From the NCBI RefSeq assembly GCF_027533505.1, contig NZ_JAPZUB010000008.1, positions 50,594 to 114,593 of the forward strand: a stretch of 64,000 nt of DNA, read 5' to 3'. Shown here piece after piece: positions 53,160 to 61,823 of this stretch. The notes beneath the pieces are model-generated. The model did not search any database and was not told the origin of the DNA. It saw only the letters and a list, made by a program, of their open reading frames with translations. How positions within the stretch are numbered: the stretch's first letter is position 1; every line of letters begins with the position of its first letter. The position numbers and the translations under genes are program-made. Source of the stretch: Flavobacterium sp. (GTDB lineage: Bacteria; Bacteroidota; Bacteroidia; Flavobacteriales; Flavobacteriaceae).

Positions 53160-54620
53160 TTATTTTTTACACGCCTGGTATTCTTTGGCGATGGTGATTA
53201 AATTTCGTTCTATTTTCAAATCCATTTCGCCTTTTCGAATCGAGGTGGCCGTTGCGGGACAAGCTTTGAGGTAGTCGGCCAAAACGGGCGCCAATTCATC
53301 GGTGTCGCGTCGGTCAATCATCTGTCCTTTGGATTCGCTTTTAATTTTCATCACATAACGATCGGTTTCGACAGGGTCTTGCAATACTAAAATGGCGTCT
53401 TCTTTATAAATCAATTGATAAAAATAAGCATTGTCAAAACTCAGGTTCCCCATATTTTGTAATTTTTTCATCGAATCGCCTTTCACTGCCATACCGTAAT
53501 AAAAGGTTTCTTGACCTTGCTCTTGAATGCAAAAGTACGCCCCACTGTTGGCTTTAAACGATTTAGTGCGTTCCTGATTTTTATCGTTTTTGTAGGTAAT
53601 GGAAACCGTTTTTCCAAATCGATCAGCCGTATTTTCAGGGAGTACTTGCCCGGTTTGGTTGACATCCAACATTTGAAAATTAATACTTATGATTCCAGTA
53701 TATTTCACGCCTTCTTCATCAATTAAATAGCCTGGTTTTTGGTAAATATTGACACTGCGTTCTTTGGCTAAATTAATTTTTGCTTGTTGCAATTGCTGTT
53801 GTTCCATCTTCGCTTGATGGTTTAACATATACCCTCGACTCACTAAGTCGCACAAAAATTCGTACAAGAATGTGCTGTTGGTATTGTTATACTGACTTTT
53901 GATATAAAAATCATAGTTTTTGCCATCATAAGTTTCAATACGGTATTTATAAAAGTCCATAGCGGTATTGGATAATCGCGCTACGGGTATCCCATCCAAG
54001 TCATAAACGGTAACATATTGATTAACGCCATTACCTACTACATAGGGTTTGGCTTGAATACTTCCCACTATCGTCAGACGGCCGTTGAGGTTCATTGTAA
54101 TGCTATTATCGGCTTTGATTTGGGGATTCAATGAACTCTTTACTTGTTGCACTTTGCGTTTTTGTTCGTCGGCTTCAAACTTGGCCGAAGCAACGATTTT
54201 GCCGTATTTTTCACTCAACGATTCTCGCGGTGTATCAAAGAATGTTTTCAATGCATCTTCATTGATCCCTTTTTCGTTGATAAGATTGTACTTTACGGCC
54301 AATAAGTGCACAATAATGCGATCGGAGTTAAAGGCGGTAATCAATACTTCATACGGAATTTCTGTTTTTTGTTTACCATCGGCGGAAGTAATTTCCAACC
54401 AGTTATACATTTGCATTTCATTGGCATTAAGTCCTTTGTATGCGACAGTAAATCGTTTTTCACCACTCAACGTTCCTATTTCCAAATGGTCGCGATACGG
54501 TTCTTTGACGGTAGCTACTTCCACTTTATCCCATAGAACTTTGTCTTTTTTTAATTGAATTTTCTGGGCCATAGCGGTCAAGCCCAAGGTCAAGCACCAT
54601 AATAAAATACTATTTTTCAT
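53160..54620 (-). CDS. Secreted protein of unknown function (486 aa)
   Basis: A signal peptide (ILLWCLTLGLTAMAQ) precedes 470 residues without a recognised domain. The sequence alternates beta-like stretches (LEIGTLSGEKRFTVAYKG, ITMNLNGRLTIVGSI) with a Gln/Lys-rich helix near residues 275-295 (AKMEQQQLQQAKINLAKER). Near the C-terminus SIRKGEMDLKIERNLITIAKEYQACKK-like text ends in a basic tail, with two conserved-looking Cys. No T9SS sorting domain is visible, so it is probably periplasmic. It has its own terminator. I do not recognise the family. Confidence 0.65.
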   Translation of the reverse strand: MKNSILLWCLTLGLTAMAQKIQLKKDKVLWDKVEVATVKEPYRDHLEIGTLSGEKRFTVAYKGLNANEMQMYNWLEITSADGKQKTEIPYEVLITAFNSDRIIVHLLAVKYNLINEKGINEDALKTFFDTPRESLSEKYGKIVASAKFEADEQKRKVQQVKSSLNPQIKADNSITMNLNGRLTIVGSIQAKPYVVGNGVNQYVTVYDLDGIPVARLSNTAMDFYKYRIETYDGKNYDFYIKSQYNNTNSTFLYEFLCDLVSRGYMLNHQAKMEQQQLQQAKINLAKERSVNIYQKPGYLIDEEGVKYTGIISINFQMLDVNQTGQVLPENTADRFGKTVSITYKNDKNQERTKSFKANSGAYFCIQEQGQETFYYGMAVKGDSMKKLQNMGNLSFDNAYFYQLIYKEDAILVLQDPVETDRYVMKIKSESKGQMIDRRDTDELAPVLADYLKACPATATSIRKGEMDLKIERNLITIAKEYQACKK

Positions 54621-54668
54621 TTTCTTGATTTTTAGTAAAGATAGGATTTAAAGTTATGCCAAAAATAA

Positions 54669-54697
54669 AACCGGTGCATGAACACCGGTTTTTTATA
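54669..54697 (-). terminator. Terminator after cphA
   Basis: ACCGGTG and CACCGGT form a 7-bp stem (8 on the minus strand), followed by T-rich sequence on both strands. It lies 18 bases past the minus-strand stop of cphA at 54715. Confidence 0.75.
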
Positions 54698-54714
54698 TTC
54701 ATTTCTAGAGCGAT

Positions 54715-57330
54715 TTAACTTTCTTGCTCTTTGTCTAAATATTCTTGAACAATTTCAATGGCATTTGTTACCACATCACTCAAAGCCGTAATAAAGCTTC
54801 CTTCTTCTGCCGTACTGATGGCATGCTTGATGGCCTCGGTTTCTTTGGTGATAATTTCATGAGTGACACTCGATCCACTTTCTTGAATTCCCTCCATAAT
54901 GAGTCCGATAATTTCCTCTTCTGTACGGCCACGCAAGTGTTTTTCTTGTCGAATGATAATATGATCAAACATACGGGCGGCAATCGTTGCACATTCTTTG
55001 ATGTCCTCATCCCGACGGTCCCCAACTCCTGCAATGATACCAATTTTTTTGGTGGCTTCAACATTGGATAAGAAATCTTCAATGCCACGGTAGCCTGCAG
55101 GATTGTGCGCAAAGTCGATCATCACTTTGAATTTTTTAAACTCAAAAATGTTCATACGTCCGGGCGTTTGTGCCGCGCCAGGAATAAACGTTTGTAATGA
55201 CAAACTGATATCTTCGGTTTTGAAACCGTGAAGATAGCCTGCTAGTGCTGCTGCCAAGACGTTGGCAATCATGAATTTGGCTTTTCCCCCCATGGTTAGC
55301 GGAATATGCGTGGCGCGTTCGACACGGATTTTCCATTCTCCGCGTTTGATGGTAATGAATCCATTTTCGTATACAGCAACAATTTTTCCTTCTTTTGAAA
55401 GTTCCCGAGCTTTGGGACTGTTTTCATCCATCGAAAAATAGGCAATTTGACAACTTAAGTCTTGTGCAATTTTCATACAATGCTCATCATCGGCATTCAA
55501 AATCGCCCAACCATCTTTTTTTACACTGCGAACGACCACACTTTTTACACGAGCCAAATCATCTAAGGTATGGATATCCTGTAGGCCGAGATGATCTTCT
55601 TGAATGTTGGTGATTATGGCAATATCACAACGGCTGAAGCCCAAACCCGAGCGAAGAATGCCACCGCGAGCCGTTTCTAAAACAGCAAATTCCACTGTAG
55701 GATCTTTCAGGATATATTCGGCCGAAATGGGTCCTGTGGTATCGCCTTTTTCCATCATGTGGTTCTGAACGTAGATCCCGTCGGAGGTGGTAAAACCCAC
55801 GCGGAAACCATTGTTTTTGACCATGTGCGCAATCAAACGGGTGGTGGTTGTCTTCCCATTGGTTCCCGTAATCGCAATAATCGGAATACGCGACGGTTTA
55901 CCGGGGGGGTATAACATGTCAATGACCGGTGAAGCTACGTTTCTTGGCAACCCTTCAGAGGGGGCTAAGTGCATTCGGAATCCTGGCGCCGCATTGACCT
56001 CCAAAATACATCCCCCCGTTTCTTTAAGGGGTTGCGTTAAATTGGGGGCCATAATATCAATACCACACACATCCAAACCAATCACACGAGCGATGCGCTC
56101 ACATAAGAAAATGTTTTCGGGGTGCATCATGTCGGTCACGTCAACAGAGGTTCCCCCTGTGCTCAGATTGGCCGTAGATTTTAAATAGACAATTTCATCT
56201 TTGGCAGGTACGGTATTCAAATCATAGCCTTTTTTGGTTAAAAGGTCAGTAGTATCTCTATCTACGGTAATTTCAGTCAACACATTTTCGTGTCCGTACC
56301 CTCGGCGCGGATCTCTATTGGTTTCATCGATAAGTTGTTGAATGGAATTAACACCATCGCCTTTCACGTGAGCCGGTTCGCGTAAAGCGGCTGCCACCAA
56401 TTTATTGTCAATCACCAACACACGGAAATCAAATCCAGTGATAAATTTTTCAACGATAACTCTTCGGCTGTAGTTTTTGGCATGGGCGAGCCCCGCTTTG
56501 GCATCTTCTATATTTTGCACATTAATAGATGCCCCTTTACCGTGGTTGCCGTCCAAGGGCTTGATGACAATGGGAAAGCCAATTTTTTTAATGACCATTT
56601 CCAAATCCTCCTCATCCACACAAATGCCTCCGCTAGCGACAGGAATAGAGGCCATATCCAACATGCGTTTGGTTTCTTCTTTATTGCAGGCAATATCTAC
56701 GGCGATGTTACTGGTTTTACACGTTATGGTCGCTTGAAAACGCATTTGATTTACGCCATAACCCAATTGAACAAGAGAGTTAGTGCCCAAGCGAATCCAA
56801 GGAATATCGCGTGCTACCGCCTCATCGACTATACTTCCAGTAGAGGGGCCGAGACGAACCCGTTCCCGAATTTCACGCATTTTTTGAATATCGTCTTGCA
56901 CATCATAGTCGGTGCCTGCAATTAAGGCTTCGGCAATGCGCACAGAAGCTTCAGCGGCATACATCCCTACGCTCTCTTCCACATAACTGAAAACGACATT
57001 ATACACGCCTGGGGTTTTGGTTTCACGGGTGCGTCCAAAACCCGTTTCCATGCCGGCGAGCGTTTGAATTTCAAGGGCAATATGTTCAATCACATGCCCC
57101 ATCCAAGTTCCGCGATCAATGCGGGAGAAGAATCCACCGCGCACGCCTTCTGAGCAACGGTGTTCAATCATGGTAGGAAACATGGCTTCAATGCGTTCGC
57201 GAAATCCTGAAATTTTGTTGGTGGGTTTTTCTTCCATGTCTTCCAGGTCGAGACGCATTTGGATTAGTTTTTTGCGTTGTACACTCCAAATATTGGGTCC
57301 ACGCAGGGCCTGAATCTTTTCAATTTTCAT
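54715..57330 (-). CDS. cphA: Cyanophycin synthetase
   Basis: The protein is 871 aa, the normal length for CphA1. An N-terminal domain (residues 1-190) includes RGTWMGHVIEHIALEIQTLA. The ATP-grasp domain (about 190-470) has FPIVIKPLDGNHGKGASINV and CILEVNAAPGFRMHLAP. The Mur-ligase-like domain (about 480-871) opens with the P-loop ITGTNGKTTTTRLIAHMVKN and continues to IDFAHNPAGYRGIEDFL. It joins Asp and Arg into multi-L-arginyl-poly-L-aspartate, a nitrogen reserve in the cytoplasm. It is transcribed away from the cyanophycinase gene, with 233 bases between. The ~230-base gap shows no clear promoter. Confidence 0.94.
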   Translation of the reverse strand: MKIEKIQALRGPNIWSVQRKKLIQMRLDLEDMEEKPTNKISGFRERIEAMFPTMIEHRCSEGVRGGFFSRIDRGTWMGHVIEHIALEIQTLAGMETGFGRTRETKTPGVYNVVFSYVEESVGMYAAEASVRIAEALIAGTDYDVQDDIQKMREIRERVRLGPSTGSIVDEAVARDIPWIRLGTNSLVQLGYGVNQMRFQATITCKTSNIAVDIACNKEETKRMLDMASIPVASGGICVDEEDLEMVIKKIGFPIVIKPLDGNHGKGASINVQNIEDAKAGLAHAKNYSRRVIVEKFITGFDFRVLVIDNKLVAAALREPAHVKGDGVNSIQQLIDETNRDPRRGYGHENVLTEITVDRDTTDLLTKKGYDLNTVPAKDEIVYLKSTANLSTGGTSVDVTDMMHPENIFLCERIARVIGLDVCGIDIMAPNLTQPLKETGGCILEVNAAPGFRMHLAPSEGLPRNVASPVIDMLYPPGKPSRIPIIAITGTNGKTTTTRLIAHMVKNNGFRVGFTTSDGIYVQNHMMEKGDTTGPISAEYILKDPTVEFAVLETARGGILRSGLGFSRCDIAIITNIQEDHLGLQDIHTLDDLARVKSVVVRSVKKDGWAILNADDEHCMKIAQDLSCQIAYFSMDENSPKARELSKEGKIVAVYENGFITIKRGEWKIRVERATHIPLTMGGKAKFMIANVLAAALAGYLHGFKTEDISLSLQTFIPGAAQTPGRMNIFEFKKFKVMIDFAHNPAGYRGIEDFLSNVEATKKIGIIAGVGDRRDEDIKECATIAARMFDHIIIRQEKHLRGRTEEEIIGLIMEGIQESGSSVTHEIITKETEAIKHAISTAEEGSFITALSDVVTNAIEIVQEYLDKEQES

Positions 57331-57563
57331 AAAACAAGGGTCTTGGGTTGAATTTAGCTAACGAATTTGTTAAAAATAAGGAATTATTTTTTTGATTGTA
57401 CGATTTGATTGCGAAAAAATAAATTTGAAAAACTATACTTCTGAAATTCAGGAAAATGATTTTTTAGATTGTTGCCTATGTCGTGGAAAACTTGGGGAAA
57501 ACTCCTGGGCTAATTGTGAAGAAAACGTTTGCGAAATGTATTGAAATGGTTATTTTTACCCCC

Positions 57564-58436
57564 ATGAAAATACTAGGAAAATTGATCATTATCGGGGGGG
57601 CAGTAGACAAAGGAAGTTTTACCGAAACCGATTTGGATACGACAGCGCCTCAAAATTTAAACTTCTTTGAGGAAGGTATTTTAAAACGTATCATCAAAGA
57701 ATCCTTACATAAAGAGAATTCACGTATCGAGGTGATAACGACAGCTTCGAAAATTCCGAGACAAATCGGACCCGAATATGTGAAGGCTTTTAATTATTTG
57801 GGCGCTCACAATGTGGATGTTCTGTATATTGAAAAGCGGGAACAAGCCATGGATCCCGAAATCATTCAGCGTTTGCGCGAGGCCGATGTGGTCATGTTTA
57901 CGGGTGGCGACCAATTGCGACTGACTTCTATTTTGGGAGGGACTCCTTTTCACGATTTGTTACTCGATAAATACCGAAACGAGTATTTTATTTATGCCGG
58001 AACTTCGGCAGGGGCAGCGGCAGCTTCCAACAATATGATTTATCAAGGAAGTAGTAGCGAAGCCTTGTTGAAAGGAGAAGTAAAAATTACATCAGGATTG
58101 GGATTGATTGACGATGTGGTGATTGATACCCATTTTGTACAACGCGGGCGCATCGGACGCTTGTTTCAAGCGGTAGTTGGAAATCCTAAAGTGTTGGGGG
58201 TCGGACTCGGAGAAGATACCGGTTTGTTTATTGCCAATGGCAAACAAATGGAAGCGATTGGTTCCGGATTGGTTATTTTGGTCGACGGACGCGAAATTAA
58301 AGATACCAATTTGACCCAAGTCGAGTTGGGACAACCCATTTCGATCAACCATTTGGTGACGCATGTGTTGAGTAAGAACGATACCTTTGATTTGGATACG
58401 TTTAAAATGACGATCAAATCATCACAATACGTTTAA
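57564..58436 (+). CDS. cphB: Cyanophycinase
   Basis: The protein is 290 aa, an S51-type serine exopeptidase. The catalytic Ser148 lies in FIYAGTSAGAAAASNNMIY, and the conserved VVMFTGGDQLRLTSILGGT and VVIDTHFVQRGRIGRL segments surround the active site. It degrades cyanophycin to beta-Asp-Arg dipeptides. I chose the ATG at 57564 (MKILGKLIIIGGAVDKGSF); an earlier in-frame start (57483) adds residues without family resemblance. TTTG-N19-TATTTTTA just upstream (57528-57558) may be its promoter, although it lies very close to the ATG. It is transcribed together with or ahead of the isoaspartyl peptidase gene. Confidence 0.93.
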   Translation: MKILGKLIIIGGAVDKGSFTETDLDTTAPQNLNFFEEGILKRIIKESLHKENSRIEVITTASKIPRQIGPEYVKAFNYLGAHNVDVLYIEKREQAMDPEIIQRLREADVVMFTGGDQLRLTSILGGTPFHDLLLDKYRNEYFIYAGTSAGAAAASNNMIYQGSSSEALLKGEVKITSGLGLIDDVVIDTHFVQRGRIGRLFQAVVGNPKVLGVGLGEDTGLFIANGKQMEAIGSGLVILVDGREIKDTNLTQVELGQPISINHLVTHVLSKNDTFDLDTFKMTIKSSQYV

Positions 58437-58547
58437 TTTTTGAAAGTATAGGTTTTTTGGTTTTTAATCAAAAACCTGAAACCTGACACGAGGCTTTAGC
58501 CGACTGATGTAGCGAAGCGAAATAAACCTGAAACTTGAAACTTTTCC
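58437..58547. other. Intergenic repeat-rich spacer between cphB and isoaspartyl peptidase
   Basis: AACCTGAAAC-like units occur three times, and a possible GGTTTTT/AAAAACC hairpin lies at the left. No gene is seen. Confidence 0.5.
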
Positions 58548-59399
58548 ATGAATCCCACACGAATCATCATCCACGGCGGTTTTTTTTCAGAATCGTCAAC
58601 CAGTTTGGAAACAAAAGTCGCCAAACAACAAGCGTTATTGCGTATTGTGAAAGAAGCGTATGCTTATTTACAGACACACTCGGCCTTAGAGGCGGTGGTT
58701 TATGCAGTGTCGTTATTGGAAGATGATGCCTTGTTTAATGCGGGGATTGGCTCGCAGATTCAGAGTGATGGCAAGATTCGCATGAGTGCTTCGTTGATGG
58801 ATAGCGTTACGATGAAAATGAGTGGCGTGATTAATATTGAAGACGTCAAAAATCCGATTCAAGTGGCGCAGCATTTACTAGCGGTGGACGACCGAATTTT
58901 GAGTGGGGAAGGGGCAACGGCCTATGCGCGTGCCAACGGATTTGAAGCCTTTTCGACCGAAATTCCGCAACGTCGTGCCGAGTATGAAGCCAAAGTAGCT
59001 GCTACGCGTTTGGGCACGGTAGGTTGTGTGGCGCTGGATGCCGAAGGCAGCATTGCAGTGGCTACGTCAACAGGAGGGAAAGGATTTGAGTTGGTGGGAC
59101 GCGTATCGGATTCAGCGACGGTGGCCGGGAATTACTGCAATGCCGATTGTGGCGTGAGTTTGACGGGTGTAGGCGAAGATATTGTTTCGGGGGCGGTTGC
59201 GGCCAAAATCGTGACGCGCGTGACCGATGGTTTTGCATTAGAAGATGCTTTTGCTAAAACGTTTGCTGAGTTAACCCCTTTTGATGGATTTGCTGGCGCG
59301 ATTGCGATTGCGAAAGACGGGACAATGTTTCATCAAGATTCCCATCCGAGTATGGTGTTTGCGAGTTATGATGGGGAGAAAGAAGACGTTTTTCAGTAA
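58548..59399 (+). CDS. Isoaspartyl peptidase/L-asparaginase (plant type, Ntn hydrolase)
   Basis: The protein is 283 aa, slightly short for the family (~300-320). RIIIHGGFFSESS is the conserved start. The catalytic Thr157, which becomes N-terminal on self-cleavage, lies in LGTVGCVALDAEG. VATSTGGKGFELVGRVSDSA and GNYCNADCGVSLTGVGEDIV complete the substrate pocket. It splits beta-aspartyl dipeptides, and beside cphB it probably releases Asp and Arg from beta-Asp-Arg. The usual HGGAG start is HGGFF here. It follows cphB by 111 bases of repeat-like spacer. Confidence 0.9.
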   Translation: MNPTRIIIHGGFFSESSTSLETKVAKQQALLRIVKEAYAYLQTHSALEAVVYAVSLLEDDALFNAGIGSQIQSDGKIRMSASLMDSVTMKMSGVINIEDVKNPIQVAQHLLAVDDRILSGEGATAYARANGFEAFSTEIPQRRAEYEAKVAATRLGTVGCVALDAEGSIAVATSTGGKGFELVGRVSDSATVAGNYCNADCGVSLTGVGEDIVSGAVAAKIVTRVTDGFALEDAFAKTFAELTPFDGFAGAIAIAKDGTMFHQDSHPSMVFASYDGEKEDVFQ

Positions 59400-59410
59400 G
59401 AAGAAAGAGC

Positions 59411-59466
59411 AAAGAAGCAAGAGTAAAGAAGCAAGAGCAAAGAAGCAAGAGCAAAGAAGCAAGAAG
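59411..59466. repeat. 14-bp tandem repeat, four units
   Basis: Four head-to-tail units of AAAGAAGCAAGAGC (first unit ends GT, last AG) follow the isoaspartyl peptidase stop by 11 bases. Purine-rich and non-coding. Confidence 0.85.
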
Positions 59467-59480
59467 AAAGTTAGCAGTAT

Positions 59481-59488
59481 TAATTTTG
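59481..59488 (+). promoter_or_regulatory. Candidate -7 promoter of lipoprotein gene
   Basis: TAATTTTG matches TAnnTTTG and ends 12 bases before the TTG start at 59501. Confidence 0.4.
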
Positions 59489-59500
59489 AACTCCGTATAA

Positions 59501-60109
59501 TTGAAGAAGTTAATTTTTTTATTTGCTTTTATTTTTATCAGCTGTTCTACAAAGAACGAAGTGAAGAATATTGAATTTATGGCTTATAATTGGAATGTTT
59601 CTGAGCCAAAAAATGACCAAAAACCAAAGTTTGAAATTCAGCCAGAAATTTATTCGATTATTGAACTAAATGGAGAAAACAGAACTTACACATGCGATTT
59701 TCGTCCAAATAAAGTGGAAAAATATTTCGAAGCAAAGATTGACAGAAATAGCATAGATAGCCTAGTTAAAGGAGTTGATTTACTCTCCAAAGAATATAAA
59801 AGTGTTATACATTATGATTCAAATATTGGGTGCATAAAACCCTTACCAATTTTAAAAATTAAAGTAAATTATAGTGATAATACATCAAAATCTTATTACT
59901 ACAATTTTACAGAAAATGAAAAGAAATATTCTTCAATTAGAAATCTTTACAGAAGTTTAAAAATAATTGAAATTGGTGAAACTTATCATAAAATAGATAT
60001 AAACAGTAATCTGGAAAATAAAAAAATAGAGTTTATAAAAAAATCTATGAAGGAAGACACAACAGCATTCCCAAAACCTAGAAAATTGGTATTTGAAGTT
60101 GAAGGATAA
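59501..60109 (+). CDS. Small lipoprotein of unknown function, AT-rich
   Basis: The protein is 202 aa with a TTG start and a lipoprotein signal, MKKLIFLFAFIFISCSTKNE, with the lipobox Cys in FISC. The mature part is Lys/Asn/Ser/Tyr-rich (YSDNTSKSYYYNFTENEKKY) and has two further Cys. No domain is recognised. The gene is visibly richer in A and T than its neighbours, which may mark recent transfer. It lies directly after a 14-bp tandem repeat and before repeat copy B. Without the TTG start the signal peptide would be lost, so I keep it. Confidence 0.65.
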   Translation: MKKLIFLFAFIFISCSTKNEVKNIEFMAYNWNVSEPKNDQKPKFEIQPEIYSIIELNGENRTYTCDFRPNKVEKYFEAKIDRNSIDSLVKGVDLLSKEYKSVIHYDSNIGCIKPLPILKIKVNYSDNTSKSYYYNFTENEKKYSSIRNLYRSLKIIEIGETYHKIDINSNLENKKIEFIKKSMKEDTTAFPKPRKLVFEVEG

Positions 60110-60278
60110 AAATTACTACTGCTAAAAGCTGCTAGCCGCTATGCGTGGTATGCTCTAGTTTGGTGGTTGGTTTACAAGACCCGAATTTTACGAACGGTGC
60201 TTAGCAAAAACATTTATCTTAGTAAGAAATAATCGTTTCGCTTTATCGCCACGGTCGTCTAGCGTCTGAACGATTAAA
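60110..60278. other. Gene-free interval, left part of 60110-60500
   Basis: No open frame of substance or full tRNA is seen. A GC-richer segment (near 60120-60200) has no recognised origin. The interval up to 60500 otherwise holds two terminators and repeat copy B. Confidence 0.5.
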
Positions 60279-60311
60279 GAAGCCCCGATTGAACCTCGGG
60301 GTTTCTTTTTT
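60279..60311 (+). terminator. Rho-independent terminator, plus strand
   Basis: GAAGCCCCGA and TCGGGGTTTC form a 10-bp stem with one G-T pair and a 7-base loop, followed by Ts. The transcript it ends could be that of the lipoprotein gene 170 bases upstream or an unseen small RNA. Confidence 0.8.
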
Positions 60312-60319
60312 ATACGGAT

Positions 60320-60426
60320 TTGCGTGAAGGATCGCAGCGGCAGCCCGAAGGTGGAGCGCTAGCGGAACCGCACGGCTACAGCGGAGAGCCTGACAGCGGC
60401 GGAAGGATGGAGCCGGTGGCACGCCC
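60320..60426 (+). repeat. Dispersed structured repeat, copy B
   Basis: Begins TTGCGTGAAGGATCGCAGC, has GCGGAGAGCCTGAC in the middle and ends GTGGCACGCCC followed by an A-run, matching copy A at 22929-23051 on the other strand. The middle parts diverge and differ in length (107 bases here, 123 there). Confidence 0.6.
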
Positions 60427-60432
60427 AAAAAT

Positions 60433-60460
60433 AAAAAATCCCAACCTTACGATTGGGATT
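60433..60460 (-). terminator. Terminator of thrS-infC-rpmI-rplT operon
   Basis: On the minus strand AATCCCAA and TTGGGATT form an 8-bp stem followed by TTTTATTTTT, about 40 bases past the rplT stop. Confidence 0.88.
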
Positions 60461-60500
60461 TGATATAGTGAGTAAATTGAATCTGGTTGTACAAACGTTT

Positions 60501-60845
60501 TTATTTTACTTTATTCACGATAGCTTTGAAAGCTTCTGGGTGATTCATCGCTAAATCAGCCAATACTTTACGGTTCAATTCGATACCGTTTTTCTTCACT
60601 AATCCGATGAATTGGGAGTAACTCATTCCTTCTAAACGAGCTCCAGCGTTGATACGCTGAATCCATAAAGCGCGGAAGTTTCTCTTTTTCTGCTTTCTAT
60701 CACGGTATGCATAAAGCATTGCTTTTTCTACCGCGTTTTTCGCAACTGTCCAAACGTTTTTACGACGGCCAAAGAAACCTTTAGCCTGCTTCATCATTTT
60801 TTTTCTACGTGCTCTTTTAGCAACTGAATTTACTGATCTTGGCAT
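60501..60845 (-). CDS. rplT: 50S ribosomal protein L20
   Basis: The protein is 114 aa and highly basic. [20 protein letters not shown] and [20 protein letters not shown] are classic L20, and [21 protein letters not shown] text closes it. L20 binds 23S rRNA early in 50S assembly. It is the last gene of the thrS-infC-rpmI-rplT operon. The 93 bases between rpmI and rplT include a small inverted repeat (GCACA/TGTGC) that might be an L20 control site, but I could not draw a convincing pseudoknot. Confidence 0.97.
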   Translation of the reverse strand: MPRSVNSVAKRARRKKMMKQAKGFFGRRKNVWTVAKNAVEKAMLYAYRDRKQKKRNFRALWIQRINAGARLEGMSYSQFIGLVKKNGIELNRKVLADLAMNHPEAFKAIVNKVK

Positions 60846-60938
60846 AATTTTTTAAATTTTTTTGAAGTAGGCGCACAATTGAATGTGCTTGAGGGGCCCA
60901 GCTCCAGGGTTATGAAATAATTTTAACCGTAAAGGCAA

Positions 60939-61136
60939 TTATACGATACGTAATTGCTCTTTTACACTACGCTCGTCACTTGGGTGAACCAAAGCCGCGT
61001 GCGTTAACGCTAATTTGCGTTTTTTAGACTTTTTAGTCAAAATATGACTTTTAAAAGCGTGCTTTCTTTTGATTTTACCAGAACCAGTCACTTTAAAGCG
61101 CTTTTTGGCACTGGATTTTGTTTTCATTTTAGGCAT
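60939..61136 (-). CDS. rpmI: 50S ribosomal protein L35
   Basis: The protein is 65 aa. [20 protein letters not shown] and the central [20 protein letters not shown] match bacterial L35. Its place between infC and rplT is the standard operon order. The 98-base gap to infC contains no clear signal. Confidence 0.97.
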   Translation of the reverse strand: MPKMKTKSSAKKRFKVTGSGKIKRKHAFKSHILTKKSKKRKLALTHAALVHPSDERSVKEQLRIV

Positions 61137-61234
61137 AATTTCCCAAATTTATTGCGATTCAATTTACTCAATTTCGTACCGCGACGACGGGTTGCTTCGA
61201 AAATTTCCGAAACATATACGTCGGGAAGGCGGCT

Positions 61235-61792
61235 TTATTTTTTCTTTTTGGGTGCGATGAACATAATCATTCGCTTCCCTTCCAACACCGGCAGTGCTTC
61301 TACTTTTCCGTGTTCTTCCAAATCTTGCGCCAAACGGAGTAACAAGATTTGACCTTGTTCTTTGTAAATAATCGAGCGGCCTTTGAAGAAAACAAACGCT
61401 TTCAATTTCGAACCCTCTTTCAAGAACTTTTCGGCGTTCTTCTTTTTGAATTCGTAATCGTGCTCATCGGTTTGTGGGCCAAAACGAATTTCTTTTACCG
61501 TAATCTGTGACGATTTGGCTTTCAGTTCTTTTTCCCGTTTCTTTTGTTGGTACAAAAACTTGCCATAATCCATCAATTTACATACCGGCGGATCGGCATT
61601 GGGTGAAATCTCCACCAAATCCACTTCCAATTCCTCGGCCAAGCGCAAGGCTTCCGTGATTTTGTAGACTCCAGGTTCAACGTTGTCGCCAACTAAACGA
61701 ACCTCCTGCACACGAATATTGGTATTGATTCGGTGTGCGTCTTTTTTTTCTTCGCGAGGTTTGTAACTACCTCTGTTATTTCTAATTGCTAT
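61235..61792 (-). CDS. infC: Translation initiation factor IF-3 with non-AUG start
   Basis: The full reading frame gives 185 aa, beginning [20 protein letters not shown] before [17 protein letters not shown]. The only nearby starts are ATA at 61792 or ATT two codons later (61786). The GTG at 61711 would remove conserved residues and leave 158 aa. E. coli infC also uses a rare AUU, which IF-3 itself discriminates against, so autoregulation is expected. The core has [20 protein letters not shown] and [20 protein letters not shown]-3 binds the 30S subunit and checks the initiator codon. It follows thrS by 31 bases. Confidence 0.9.
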   Translation of the reverse strand: MAIRNNRGSYKPREEKKDAHRINTNIRVQEVRLVGDNVEPGVYKITEALRLAEELEVDLVEISPNADPPVCKLMDYGKFLYQQKKREKELKAKSSQITVKEIRFGPQTDEHDYEFKKKNAEKFLKEGSKLKAFVFFKGRSIIYKEQGQILLLRLAQDLEEHGKVEALPVLEGKRMIMFIAPKKKK

Positions 61793-61823
61793 GGCTTTTT
61801 TATTTTATCCTGTTGCCAGGGGG

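Noticed and set aside
57483..57563. Longer N-terminus for cyanophycinase
   Set aside because: The extra 27 residues have no family likeness, and the ATG at 57564 begins right on the first conserved strand.
60240..60278. tRNA-like start (GGTCGTCTAGCG)
   Set aside because: No acceptor or T arm can be paired, and the downstream sequence is a terminator.
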